A stretch of 31,900 bases of DNA from an uncultured Verrucomicrobiales bacterium (GCA_937916135.1 CALFTQ010000027.1:1-31900); one strand, 5' to 3'; shown: positions 15,384 to 23,675, counted from the first letter of the stretch. The notes: a model not told the origin generated them from the letters alone. A program made the numbers and translations.

Positions 15384-18014
15384 ATGAAGATTTTACACTC
15401 CGCTACAATACTCTGCGCCATCTACAGCGGCAGCACTGCCCTGGCTGAAGTCAAGTTTCCCTGGAAAGCCCCGGGTAAGGCCAGGATTGAATGTAGTGAA
15501 TCCACCGCCACCTTGAGCAACAGAATGTTCTCTGCCTCATTTCGCAAAGCAGGCCGGGGCGTTGTCTTTGGAGGCATGAAAATGTCCAATGGCAGACCGG
15601 TGGCACAAAGCGGCACCAATCTCTTCACCATCACTCTGCAAAACGGCACCACGTACAGCTCCAGGGATCTGCTTAGCTCCCCGCTGACAGAGGTAAAACT
15701 AAAGGCAGATAAAGAACATCCACAGCTGGCACGACGAATTCCCGGCGTTGCCGTCAGTGCAACATTCACCACTCCTGATAAAGCACTGGAAATTAAATGG
15801 CAAGCCGTTCTGAGGAATAATTCTCACTACCTGCGTCAGGAACTGGAAATCACCGCTGCACGCGATACACAGTTCCGCAAACTTACCCCCGTGCAATACA
15901 ACCTGCAGGTTGGCGGCACCCCGGAAGTATCCGGCAATACGACGCACGGTAAAGTCGTTATCAACGATATGCTGTTCTGTGGTCTGGAAACCCCCATGGG
16001 GATAATGACCGCCCCAGGTGGCAGCGCCGATACGGCAGGAGGTTGGAATGCCGAGGAATGGTCGGCAGACGCCTTCACCCCCGCATTCAATGTACCGGCG
16101 GCCATGAGCGAAAAGTATGGCAACGCCTATGCTAAAAAAGACGGTCCCGTGGTGGTGGGCCTCATGTCGGCAGAAGGACCGGTGACTTTCTCCGGGAAAG
16201 GCAACTGCGACATCAACATTTCCGGAGGGCTGAATGTGGTGGCCGTTCAGCTTTTCCCCGAAGGCAGCGAAAATGTGGCAGGCGAAGACGTACACAAAGC
16301 GACCTCCGGTTCTACCTACAAAGTCACCGTCCCCGAACCTGGCACTTATACCCTCAAAATCTGGGTTGACACCAGAAAAGAGGGTATCGATGGCGATGGC
16401 AGGATAAGCTACTCAATTCCTCTTCAGAAAATTGAAGAGGAAGAAGCAACCGGGGGAGATGCTTCTCTGGTACAGGGAGAATGGGTGCGAAACACCACTC
16501 TGCAACGCGGGCAGAGCTGGAAGGTTTCCTCCGTGCTGGGATTCTTTGCACCTAAGCAGCAGCGCCGTTCCTTCCTGGCCTATATCGAGCGAGAACGTGC
16601 TGTTGCCTACCGCCCGTTCATTCACTACAACGACTGGTACGAAATCGGCATCACCATCAACAACAACCAGGATCCCCTCCGCCGCAATTCTGAAAAATGG
16701 CAGCTCAACATGCTCGAAACCTGGAGACGCGAGATGATTCAGAAACGCAAGACGCCCATTGATTGCTTCGTCATTGACGACGGCTGGGATGACTTCAACA
16801 GCCTCTGGGACTTCCACGCAGGCTTCCCCAACGGCTTCTCACGCATTGATAAAGCACTGCGCGGCATGAAGAGCGGGCTGGGCACCTGGCTTGGCCCCGT
16901 GGGTGGCTATGGCGCCGCCAAGAGCATGCGCCTGGGCCACTGGAACAAAAAACACCCCAAAAACCAGATTGGCAATTTCCAGCTCTCCAACAAGGAATAC
17001 TTCGATGCTTTCGTGGGCCGCTGTTCCCAGATGGTGCGCGATTATGAGATGCGCTACTTCAAGTTCGACGGCATCTCCACCCATTTCCATTCCAAGGGGC
17101 CGGGCAATCTGGAGGACGCCGAAGGCATCATCCGCGTGCTCACGGCTCTTCGCGAGGCCCGGAATGATATTTACCTGAACACCACAGTGGGCACCTGGGC
17201 CAGCCCGTTCTGGTTCTGCTACTCCGACTGCGTGTGGAGGCAGGAAAACGACTTCGGGCAGGAAGGAAGCGCCGGTGACGCCCGCGACAAGTGGATTACC
17301 TACCGCGACCGACTGGTGCATGAGGTATTCGTGACCGGGGCCCCGCTCTTCCCCATCAACTCCGTCATGACTCACGGGCTCATCATCACGAAAAACGGCC
17401 CGCCCCATGTCATGAGCAAAGCCCCGGAAAATTGCATCAAGGAAATGCGGGCGGCTTTCGGCTGCGGTTCCTCCCTCATCGAACTCTACGTGGACCAGGA
17501 TCTGATGAGCCAGGAAAACGGTAAGCTCTGGGATGAGCTGGCGGCCTGCATCAAATGGACCCGCCGCAATGCAGATGTGCTGGCAGATATCCACTGGGTG
17601 GGCGGCAATCCCTGGGATCGCTCCGCCGGTGATGGCGATATCTACGGCTGGGCAGCCTGGAGTCCCGAAAAATGCACCCTGACCCTTCGCAACTCCAGCG
17701 ACAGTGAAAAAACGCTCTCTTCCACGCTGCGCGAAATTCTGGATGTGCCCCCCATGGTCAGGAAGGATAAAGTGACATTCCGCAGTTCTTTCAAAGACCA
17801 GCGCAACATTCCCGGCCTTGTGGGCGGTGCCATTGATGTGGATGAGCCCATCAGCATCATACTTAAACCTCAGGAAGTCATCGTGCTGGAAGGCGTGTGC
17901 GCCGCCGGCGGCAATGCCGATGAAGGTGCCCCTGATGAGGCTGACAGCAAGAAATCCGGAAAGAAAAAGAATTCCAGGAAAAAGAGAGAGAAAAAGAAGA
18001 AAAAATCCCGGTAA
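15384..18014 (+). CDS. Exported GH36-like (clan GH-D) glycoside hydrolase with polylysine tail
   Basis: 876 residues. A signal peptide (about 1-21, ending ALA) precedes a beta-rich N-terminal region (about 25-330). An internal beta-sandwich segment (about 310-350) contains VPEPGTYTLKIWVD. The barrel has CFVIDDGWDD (461-470) and YFKFDGIS with D562 as the likely nucleophile, the pattern of GH27/GH36 alpha-galactosidases and relatives. SDCVWRQEND further on may hold the acid/base. The C-terminal beta domain ends at about 845, followed by a very basic tail of about 20 residues, mostly Lys. It probably removes alpha-linked galactose or N-acetylgalactosamine from host or dietary glycans outside the cytoplasm. 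The substrate is inference, and the enzyme could belong to a clan GH-D relative without a number. Confidence 0.65.
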   Translation: MKILHSATILCAIYSGSTALAEVKFPWKAPGKARIECSESTATLSNRMFSASFRKAGRGVVFGGMKMSNGRPVAQSGTNLFTITLQNGTTYSSRDLLSSPLTEVKLKADKEHPQLARRIPGVAVSATFTTPDKALEIKWQAVLRNNSHYLRQELEITAARDTQFRKLTPVQYNLQVGGTPEVSGNTTHGKVVINDMLFCGLETPMGIMTAPGGSADTAGGWNAEEWSADAFTPAFNVPAAMSEKYGNAYAKKDGPVVVGLMSAEGPVTFSGKGNCDINISGGLNVVAVQLFPEGSENVAGEDVHKATSGSTYKVTVPEPGTYTLKIWVDTRKEGIDGDGRISYSIPLQKIEEEEATGGDASLVQGEWVRNTTLQRGQSWKVSSVLGFFAPKQQRRSFLAYIERERAVAYRPFIHYNDWYEIGITINNNQDPLRRNSEKWQLNMLETWRREMIQKRKTPIDCFVIDDGWDDFNSLWDFHAGFPNGFSRIDKALRGMKSGLGTWLGPVGGYGAAKSMRLGHWNKKHPKNQIGNFQLSNKEYFDAFVGRCSQMVRDYEMRYFKFDGISTHFHSKGPGNLEDAEGIIRVLTALREARNDIYLNTTVGTWASPFWFCYSDCVWRQENDFGQEGSAGDARDKWITYRDRLVHEVFVTGAPLFPINSVMTHGLIITKNGPPHVMSKAPENCIKEMRAAFGCGSSLIELYVDQDLMSQENGKLWDELAACIKWTRRNADVLADIHWVGGNPWDRSAGDGDIYGWAAWSPEKCTLTLRNSSDSEKTLSSTLREILDVPPMVRKDKVTFRSSFKDQRNIPGLVGGAIDVDEPISIILKPQEVIVLEGVCAAGGNADEGAPDEADSKKSGKKKNSRKKREKKKKKSR

Positions 18015-18199
18015 AGGTTATTTCCCCCAAGGGGGGTAGGCTGCGCTCCGTTCACCGCCTCAGCCTGAGCGACAAAGTCCACCCCACAGCCCGGTTTCCA
18101 ATGAAAAGCTCCTGAAACAGCGGGTAACGCCCTCATAACAACCTTCCCCCCAGTTTCTTCATTTCCGTTACCGTTCCCAAAAGCTGCCTCACTTTCGGC

Positions 18200-18228
18200 T
18201 CGCCAAGGGCGCAGAATCAGTGTAAAAT
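18200..18228 (+). promoter_or_regulatory. Promoter of the MBL hydrolase gene, leaderless GTG layout
   Basis: TCGCCA (18200-18205, four of six matches), a 17-base spacer and TAAAAT (18223-18228) are followed by six bases and the GTG at 18235. The ATG at 18227 overlapping the -10 is closed by a stop three codons later, so GTG is the only sensible start. Confidence 0.5.
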
Positions 18229-18234
18229 GAGCGC

Positions 18235-18861
18235 GTGAGCAGGAAAATACAGGTATACACCGGCGGTTCTGTAGGGTGCAACGGCTACCTCATCGAAGCG
18301 AAGGAGAGTTATGTCGCGGTAGATGCACCGCTGGGCATGGCTGCATGGGTGGCACGGCAATTACCACAGGGGGCGAAACTGACCCACCTGCTGCTAACGC
18401 ACCAGCACTTTGACCATGTGGAAGGAGCTGCCGAACTGCAGCGCCGCACTGGTTGCACCATTCACGCCGTAGCACCGTACAGTAAAACCCTGACTCTGGA
18501 AGAGGCGGCTGGTGCCTGGGGGCTGCCTCCGGTGGCCCCCTACACGGTGGACGATGTGCTGGGGAGCTCCCCGCGCAAGGCCGACTGGGCCGGGCTGGAG
18601 TGGCAGGTATTCCCGATATCCGGCCACGCCACAGACGGCGCCGCCTACTACCTGCCGGGGGATGACGAGCTCTTCGTGGGCGATATCCTCTTTGCCGGCA
18701 GCGTAGGGCGCACAGATTTTCCCGGCGGCAGCATGAGCGCACTGGTATGCGGTATCCGCAAATACCTTATGCCCCTGCCCCCTCACACCACCGTGAACAG
18801 CGGCCATGGCCCCGCCACCTCCATCGGCGAGGAGCAGCTCAATAATCCCTACATCTGCTGA
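18235..18861 (+). CDS. MBL-fold metallo-hydrolase (glyoxalase II-like)
   Basis: 208 residues, GTG start. The zinc-binding signature THQHFDH (residues 61-67 region) is complete. Further ligands lie in SGHATD and GDILF, followed by GRTDFPGG and the final SGHGP. This is the pattern of the small glyoxalase II/YcbL-like subgroup, which hydrolyses thioesters such as S-lactoylglutathione analogues. The true substrate cannot be read here. A helicase and ruvC follow on the same strand (next start 12 or 51 bases away), so it may be the first gene of a short operon, though the functions do not obviously connect. Confidence 0.85.
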   Translation: MSRKIQVYTGGSVGCNGYLIEAKESYVAVDAPLGMAAWVARQLPQGAKLTHLLLTHQHFDHVEGAAELQRRTGCTIHAVAPYSKTLTLEEAAGAWGLPPVAPYTVDDVLGSSPRKADWAGLEWQVFPISGHATDGAAYYLPGDDELFVGDILFAGSVGRTDFPGGSMSALVCGIRKYLMPLPPHTTVNSGHGPATSIGEEQLNNPYIC

Positions 18862-18912
18862 CGCGCCCGGATTATGGACACTTTTACACAACACACGACA
18901 ACTGAAACCAAG

Positions 18913-20115
18913 ATGACATTCGAAGAACTGGGGCTTTCCGCCCCCATTCTGGAAGCCGTAAAGGACTGCGGCTATGAGACCCCCACCCCGATTCAGGAAC
19001 AGGCCATTCCCCACATCATGCAGGGGAAGGACGTTATCGGTGCCTCCCAGACCGGCACAGGTAAATCTGCAGCATTTGCCTTGCCCCTGCTCAACAATAT
19101 CACCCACACCGGGCAGCCCCAGGTGCTGGTGCTGGAGCCCACCCGCGAGCTCGCAGACCAGCTGGCAGAATCTTTCCGCACCTATGCGAAGCACACCGAT
19201 ATCAAGGTCGGCCTGCTCTACGGCGGTGTAGGCTACGGTGCCCAGACCGAAGAGCTCAAGAAGGGCGTGGACGTTGTCGTGGCCACGCCGGGCCGCCTCA
19301 TCGACCATTTCTACCGGGGAAACATGAAGTTCAAAGCCGTGAAAACCCTGGTGCTGGACGAAGTGGACCGCATGACGGACATGGGTTTCCTGCCCATCGT
19401 GCGCAAGATTGTAAACCTCTGCCCCTGGGAGGGGCGCCAGACCCTCTTCTTCTCTGCCACCATGCCGCAGATTCTGCAGGGCTTTGCCAAGTGGTGCCTG
19501 ACAGACCCGGTGGAAATTGCCATTGCCCGCCGCGAAGTGGCCAGCACTATTTCCCACGCCTTCTACCCTGTGGGGCTCGACCAGCGGGATGAGCTGCTTC
19601 TTGCCCTCATCAAGGCCACTGATTTCCAGAACCTCATGATTTTCACCCGCACCCGCAAGGAGGCCGACACCGTGGGCAACATGCTTGCCAACGCCGGATG
19701 GAAGGACGAGGTGACCGTGATGCACTCCGACATTGCCCAGAAGGACCGCATGGCTGCGCTCAAAGGATTCAAGGAAGACAAATTCCGCATCCTCGTGGCT
19801 ACGGACGTGGCCGCACGCGGCATCGACATCAACGGCGTGACCCACGTCATCAACTACCGCGTGCCCGAAAACCCGGAGGACTACGTGCACCGCATCGGCC
19901 GCACCGGCCGCGCAGAATCCACCGGCGATGCCTTTACCCTGCTCACAGCCGATGAAGTGGACTTTGCCAAAAGCGTAGAATTATTCATCAACCGCAAGAT
20001 TGCCCGCCGCAAGCTGGAAGGTTTCAACTACGCCTACACCGCTCTGCTGGAGGATGGGCCCGTGCGCCCGGTGCGCAAGCCGCGCCCCGCAGCCCCCAAG
20101 CGCCGCCGCCGCTGA
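18913..20115 (+). CDS. DEAD-box RNA helicase, RhlE-like, with DEVD motif
   Basis: 400 residues from the ATG at 18913. This ATP-dependent RNA helicase acts in RNA remodelling, ribosome assembly or RNA decay in the cytoplasm. Visible motifs, in order, are the Q motif (GYETPTPIQ), motif I ASQTGTGKS, PTRELADQ, TPGR, motif II DEVD (not DEAD), SAT, ATDVAARGID and HRIGRTGRA, ending in a basic tail (PKRRRR). The start was chosen because MTFEELGLSAPILEAV matches the usual RhlE N-terminus. An upstream in-frame ATG at 18874 would add 13 residues and cannot be excluded. No Shine-Dalgarno precedes either start. It lies 15 bases before ruvC. Confidence 0.9.
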   Translation: MTFEELGLSAPILEAVKDCGYETPTPIQEQAIPHIMQGKDVIGASQTGTGKSAAFALPLLNNITHTGQPQVLVLEPTRELADQLAESFRTYAKHTDIKVGLLYGGVGYGAQTEELKKGVDVVVATPGRLIDHFYRGNMKFKAVKTLVLDEVDRMTDMGFLPIVRKIVNLCPWEGRQTLFFSATMPQILQGFAKWCLTDPVEIAIARREVASTISHAFYPVGLDQRDELLLALIKATDFQNLMIFTRTRKEADTVGNMLANAGWKDEVTVMHSDIAQKDRMAALKGFKEDKFRILVATDVAARGIDINGVTHVINYRVPENPEDYVHRIGRTGRAESTGDAFTLLTADEVDFAKSVELFINRKIARRKLEGFNYAYTALLEDGPVRPVRKPRPAAPKRRRR

Positions 20116-20130
20116 TAAAGAGAGGAACAG

Positions 20131-20637
20131 ATGCGCGTTGTCAGCATAGACCCCGCCATCCGCAACACTGGCTTCGCGGTTATCGATGGCGATTTCCGCG
20201 CCCCGCAGGCGCTGGATTACGGCACACTCGCCCTCCCGGCGAAGCTGAGCCAGAGCCAGTGCCTCCTTGCGATTCACGAGCACGTGTGTGAGCTCATCGA
20301 CAAATGGCGGCCGGATGAACTCGCCATCGAAGGCATCATCTACGTACAGAGCCACCGTACCGCCATCACCATGGGCTCTGCACGGGGCGCCACCGTGCTG
20401 GCAGCCGCCCGCCATGGATTGCAGATTATGGAATACCCCCCCACCTGCGTGAAACTCGCAACAGTGGGCCGCGGTGGCGCAGGTAAGCAGCAGGTCGCCT
20501 TCATGATGAGGGCACTGCTCCACCTCACTGAAACCCCGGCACCGGATGCGGCAGACGCCCTGGCCATCGGCTATACCCACCTCGCCGCCTCAGACCCCAT
20601 CCGTGCTCACCTCTTCCGCGAGCGGAAATACATCTGA
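20131..20637 (+). CDS. ruvC: Holliday junction endonuclease RuvC
   Basis: 168 residues. RuvC cuts Holliday junctions after RuvAB branch migration in recombination and repair. The acidic active site is complete: D7 in SIDPAIRNTG, E67 in AIEGI, and D139 and D142 in PAPDAADALAIG. VGRGGAGKQQV is the conserved basic loop. The first motif is slightly unusual (SIDPAIRNTG in place of GIDPGxxxTG). This gene has one of the few clear ribosome binding sites in the window (GAGAGGA, 7 bases before ATG). It is co-directional with the helicase; ruvA and ruvB are not in the window. Confidence 0.92.
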   Translation: MRVVSIDPAIRNTGFAVIDGDFRAPQALDYGTLALPAKLSQSQCLLAIHEHVCELIDKWRPDELAIEGIIYVQSHRTAITMGSARGATVLAAARHGLQIMEYPPTCVKLATVGRGGAGKQQVAFMMRALLHLTETPAPDAADALAIGYTHLAASDPIRAHLFRERKYI

Positions 20638-20727
20638 ACAATATCCATTTGTTCCCCGTCACCGCCACACCCACTCGTGTCACAAAGTCCGAAATATAAA
20701 GCTCAAATTCCCATCCATCATGTGCTA

Positions 20728-20853
20728 GCATGAGGGATTTCATGCGCTGCGATAGCAGTGCTTTCATACCGCTGCGAGCAGCGGTATGAAAGCGGCACTA
20801 TGTACCGCATGGCTCTGGCGTGCCGCCAGAGCTACAAATTCCACTTTATCGGG
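20728..20853. repeat. Modular palindromic intergenic repeat, copy 2
   Basis: GCATGAGGGATTTCATGC opens the element and shares ATGAGGGATT with copy 1. GCTTTCATACCGCTGC (20760-20775) pairs perfectly with GCAGCGGTATGAAAGC (20778-20793). GCTCTGGCG (20812-20820) pairs with CGCCAGAGC (20824-20832). The element closes with CAAATTCCACTTTATCGGG (20835-20853), 17 of 19 bases identical to the end of copy 1 at 72-90. The hairpin modules differ in sequence between copies while the flanking motif is kept. Confidence 0.75.
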
Positions 20854-20920
20854 CTCTGCACTCAAACTTTGGGGCACATGCAACGTTATGCCCCCCCACG
20901 AAAGAGAGCAAATCTGCCGC

Positions 20921-20949
20921 TTGACCCGGGAAGCCGCTTATGTTAACAT
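20921..20949 (+). promoter_or_regulatory. Promoter of the lipoprotein gene, leaderless layout
   Basis: TTGACC (20921-20926), a 17-base spacer and TAACAT (20944-20949), each five of six matches, are followed by six bases and the ATG at 20956. No leader is expected. Confidence 0.7.
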
Positions 20950-20955
20950 GGTGCC

Positions 20956-21618
20956 ATGAAGCGATATCTGCCAATCCTTCTAATGACCCTGTGCAGCGGC
21001 TTTTCTCTCAATTCATGCAGCCAGCTGCAGCAACAGCAACATGACGAAAAGCCCAAGGAAGAAGCAACGCCGGAGATTCCGCCGCCGCTGCACCTGGGGG
21101 CGGTGCACCAGGTCTTTACGGCAGATAAGTTTGCACTGCTCCGCATCATTGGCCCGCTGCCCAAGGAAGGCACGGTGCTCATCACCCACCCGGCAGATGG
21201 CTCTGCCTCCCGCATGGGTAATCTCATCGTCTCCTCTGCCCAGCATGCCCGCAACAACATCATCGCGGCTGATATCCGCGCTGGTGTCGTCATGAAGGGA
21301 GACCGCGTCTTCCAGTACCGCAGCATTGCCGCTGCTCCTATCGCAGAGGAAGAACCCGAGCCTTTCACCCTTTCTGGCACTGAGATTGACCTGGGCTACA
21401 CCCCACCGGCAATCAAGGAAAAGATGGAAGCCGCCATGAGTGAAAATCTCCCCCCCACGCCTTCCCCTGCAGAGCAGGAAGAAGGCTCCGGCATACCAAC
21501 CGGTGAGACAACTGTGCTGCCTGCGGAAGAACCGGTTGCCCCGGCTATGCCTGAAATCACGCCCCACGGGCGCTTCGACGATATTCCGGACAACATCAAC
21601 GACTGGGATTCCATGTAA
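20956..21618 (+). CDS. Putative lipoprotein, function unknown
   Basis: 220 residues. The N-terminus MKRYLPILLMTLCSGFSLNSC is a short lipoprotein signal with C21 as the likely lipidated residue; the lipobox LNSC is a little unusual at the -2 position. A Q-rich stretch follows, then a small beta-rich domain (about 45-125: VHQVFTADKFALLRIIGPLPKEGTV, VMKGDRVFQYRS), which reads like a KOW- or SH3-like exported module seen in other bacterial hypothetical proteins. The C-terminal 90 residues are Pro/Glu/Ala-rich and probably disordered. The family is not recognised. The FAA-family gene starts 19 bases after its stop, so the two probably share the leaderless promoter. Confidence 0.75.
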   Translation: MKRYLPILLMTLCSGFSLNSCSQLQQQQHDEKPKEEATPEIPPPLHLGAVHQVFTADKFALLRIIGPLPKEGTVLITHPADGSASRMGNLIVSSAQHARNNIIAADIRAGVVMKGDRVFQYRSIAAAPIAEEEPEPFTLSGTEIDLGYTPPAIKEKMEAAMSENLPPTPSPAEQEEGSGIPTGETTVLPAEEPVAPAMPEITPHGRFDDIPDNINDWDSM

Positions 21619-21637
21619 AAACACGTTACTGATTGAT

Positions 21638-22507
21638 ATGAGACTGCAATACTATGTAGACGAGGAAGGCGAAAGCGTCATCGGGCTCTGGGTACCGAAG
21701 CGCCAATGCTTCATCGATGTGACCGCTCAGGATGAGCAGCTGTGGGCCGCCATGCTGCCAGGCGGCAAGAAGCTCCGCAAGGAGATTGAAACCTGGATTT
21801 CCAAGGGGGCGGCCGATGGCGTGCCGGTGGACATGAAAGACCTGGCCATTTCCAGCGCACTTCATGTGCAGCCCTGCACCCTGGCCTGTCTGGGCAAGTG
21901 CTACGCCGACCACGCCAGGGAATTCAGCGGCGACACCCCCACCGAACCATCACTGTTCCTGAAAGCGACTTCTGCCATTTCTTCGGATTTGTCCTATGTG
22001 CTGAACCCGGAAGGCGCCACCAGACTGGATTACGAGGTAGAGCTCGCCGTCATCATCGGCGATACCCTGCACCGCGCTACTGAGGCGGAAGCCCGCCGCG
22101 CCATCGTGGGCTACACCCTCATGTGTGACTACTCCGAGCGCAGCTACCAGCTGGAGCATGGCGGGCAGTGGACCAAGGGCAAGAGCTACGATACCTTTGC
22201 CCCCTTCGGCCCCGTATTCGTAACGAAGGATGAAATACCCGACCCGGACAATCTGGAGCTTGAACTCAAAGTAAACGGCGAGGTGCGCCAGAAGGCCAGC
22301 ACCGCCCAGCTCATCATGCCAGTGGCACAACTGGTAGCCTATGTCTCACAGTTCATGACGCTGAACCCCGGCGATGTCGTCTCCACCGGCACCCCCGGAG
22401 GCGTAGCACTGGGAATGACCCCGCCGAAATACCTGAAGCCCGGCGACGTGGTGGAATTCTCCTGCCCCGCCATCGGGTCTGTAACCCAGGTTGTAGAAGA
22501 AGAATAA
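21638..22507 (+). CDS. Fumarylacetoacetate hydrolase-family protein
   Basis: 289 residues from the ATG at 21638. The FAH-family fold covers the C-terminal 200 residues, with GKCYADHAREF, LDYEVELAVIIGDTLHRA carrying the metal-binding acidic residues, MCDYSERSYQLE, KSYDTFAPFGPVFVT, and STGTPGGVALGMTPPKYLKPGDVVE. Members are hydrolases, isomerases or decarboxylases acting on acylpyruvates and related keto acids, and the exact substrate cannot be told. The N-terminal 70 residues are the short beta domain common in the family. A longer in-frame reading back to 21440 overlaps the lipoprotein gene out of frame and is not accepted. No Shine-Dalgarno is visible. Confidence 0.85.
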   Translation: MRLQYYVDEEGESVIGLWVPKRQCFIDVTAQDEQLWAAMLPGGKKLRKEIETWISKGAADGVPVDMKDLAISSALHVQPCTLACLGKCYADHAREFSGDTPTEPSLFLKATSAISSDLSYVLNPEGATRLDYEVELAVIIGDTLHRATEAEARRAIVGYTLMCDYSERSYQLEHGGQWTKGKSYDTFAPFGPVFVTKDEIPDPDNLELELKVNGEVRQKASTAQLIMPVAQLVAYVSQFMTLNPGDVVSTGTPGGVALGMTPPKYLKPGDVVEFSCPAIGSVTQVVEEE

Positions 22508-22514
22508 AAAAAGG

Positions 22515-22542
22515 TTGCTTTTACAAGCTTTTCGCGTACAAT
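22515..22542 (+). promoter_or_regulatory. Promoter of pyrD
   Basis: TTGCTT (22515-22520), a 16-base spacer and TACAAT (22537-22542). Transcription would start near 22549, leaving a leader of about 57 bases with a hairpin, in contrast to the leaderless genes nearby. Confidence 0.55.
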
Positions 22543-22554
22543 ACCCGCAGCAAG

Positions 22555-22578
22555 AGCCTTTTTCCCGTGAGAAAGGCT
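22555..22578 (+). promoter_or_regulatory. Hairpin in the pyrD leader
   Basis: AGCCTTTT (22555-22562) pairs with GAAAGGCT (22571-22578), eight pairs including one wobble, around an 8-base loop. It forms near the 5' end of the predicted pyrD transcript, 27 bases before the GTG. No T-run follows, so it is not a terminator. Confidence 0.45.
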
Positions 22579-22605
22579 GCCTGCGTTAACAAACCAAACT
22601 GATAC

Positions 22606-23649
22606 GTGTCCCCCTATCTCTACAATCTTGCCAAGAAAATGCTGTTCTGCATGGATCCGGAAACAGCACATAAGTTTACCCTCGCAGGGCTGCGCACCGC
22701 AGAACGCCTGCGCCTGCTGCCCGCCCTGGTGGGCACCAGCCCGGTGGATGACCCCGTGACCGTCATGGGGCTTAAGTTCCCCAACCGCGTGGGGCTGGCC
22801 GCCGGCATGGACAAAGAAGCCAACACCGTCGCGGCTTTCGGTCACCTGGGCTTCGGCTTTGTAGAAGTAGGCACCCTAACCCCGCGGCCGCAGCCGGGCA
22901 ACCCGAAACCACGCCTCTTCCGCTGCATCCCGCAGCAGGCCATCATCAACCACATGGGAATCAACAACCCCGGCGTGGATGAGGGTGTGGAGAACATCCG
23001 CCGCACCCGCCGCTTCAACGGAGTTCTTGGTGTGAATATCAGCAAGAACAAGGTCACCCCCAATGCCGAAGCCCACCAGGATTATCTGGCCTGCCTGCGG
23101 GCAGTATGGGATGTGGCTGATTACGTGGCCATCAATTTCTCCTGCCCGAACGTGCCGAACCTGCAGGAGCTGGCCAAGGCCGACAGTGCCGCTGACCTGC
23201 TCTCCCTCATGAAGAGCGAACAGGCCAACCTCTCGAATGACACAGGCCGCTATGTGCCGCTGGTGATGAAGGTTTCGCCGGACATGAGCGAAGCTCAGAT
23301 TCGCGACCTCGCCCATGTATTCCAGGATTGCCAGTTGGACGGGCTCATCTGCACCAACACGACTACCACCCGCACCGGCGTAGAAGAATCACCCCACGCC
23401 ACGCAAAGCGGAGGTATGTCCGGCAAGCCACTATACAACCGGGCCAACGAAACGTTGTCCGCCTTTGCACAGGAACTCAAGGGAAGCATCCCCATCATCG
23501 GTGTGGGCGGTATCACCACCGCGGATGATGCAGTGAACAAGATAAAAGCAGGTGCCTCCCTGGTGCAGCTATACAGCGGATTTATCTACAACGGCCCCCC
23601 CCTGGTGCACGCCGCAGCGCAGGCCATCCACCGGCAGTGCCCGGTATAA
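22606..23649 (+). CDS. pyrD: Dihydroorotate dehydrogenase, class 2-like, with Cys at the catalytic base position
   Basis: 347 residues, GTG start. It oxidises dihydroorotate to orotate in pyrimidine synthesis. Class 2 (membrane-associated, quinone-using) features are an N-terminal amphipathic region (YLYNLAKKMLFCMDPETAH), AAGMDKEAN, EVGTLTPRPQPGNPKPRLFR, NHMGINN and the FMN phosphate-binding end IIGVGGITTADDAVNKIKAGASLVQLYSGF. The active-site loop reads NFSCPN with C180 where class 2 enzymes (E. coli NISSPN, Ser175) carry Ser; Cys there is typical of class 1. The start GTG at 22606 gives the family N-terminus. There is an intrinsic terminator downstream. No other pyr gene is adjacent. Confidence 0.93.
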   Translation: MSPYLYNLAKKMLFCMDPETAHKFTLAGLRTAERLRLLPALVGTSPVDDPVTVMGLKFPNRVGLAAGMDKEANTVAAFGHLGFGFVEVGTLTPRPQPGNPKPRLFRCIPQQAIINHMGINNPGVDEGVENIRRTRRFNGVLGVNISKNKVTPNAEAHQDYLACLRAVWDVADYVAINFSCPNVPNLQELAKADSAADLLSLMKSEQANLSNDTGRYVPLVMKVSPDMSEAQIRDLAHVFQDCQLDGLICTNTTTTRTGVEESPHATQSGGMSGKPLYNRANETLSAFAQELKGSIPIIGVGGITTADDAVNKIKAGASLVQLYSGFIYNGPPLVHAAAQAIHRQCPV

Positions 23650-23675
23650 TATCGCGAACGCCCCCCCCCATTTCC

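Larger units (their letters stand above)
20638..20955. other. 318-base intergenic region holding a repeat element and a promoter
   Basis: No coding region is supported here. It holds the palindromic repeat (20728-20853) and the promoter of the downstream lipoprotein gene (20921-20949). No terminator for ruvC was recognised. Confidence 0.6.

Noticed and set aside
18015..18050. CCCCC-AA-GGGGGG as a terminator after the GH36-like gene
   Set aside because: The loop of two bases is too short and there is no T-run.
18394..19890. 498-codon open frame antisense to the MBL hydrolase and the helicase
   Set aside because: It crosses two real genes on the opposite strand and has the same His/Gly/Val-rich composition as the other antisense frames.
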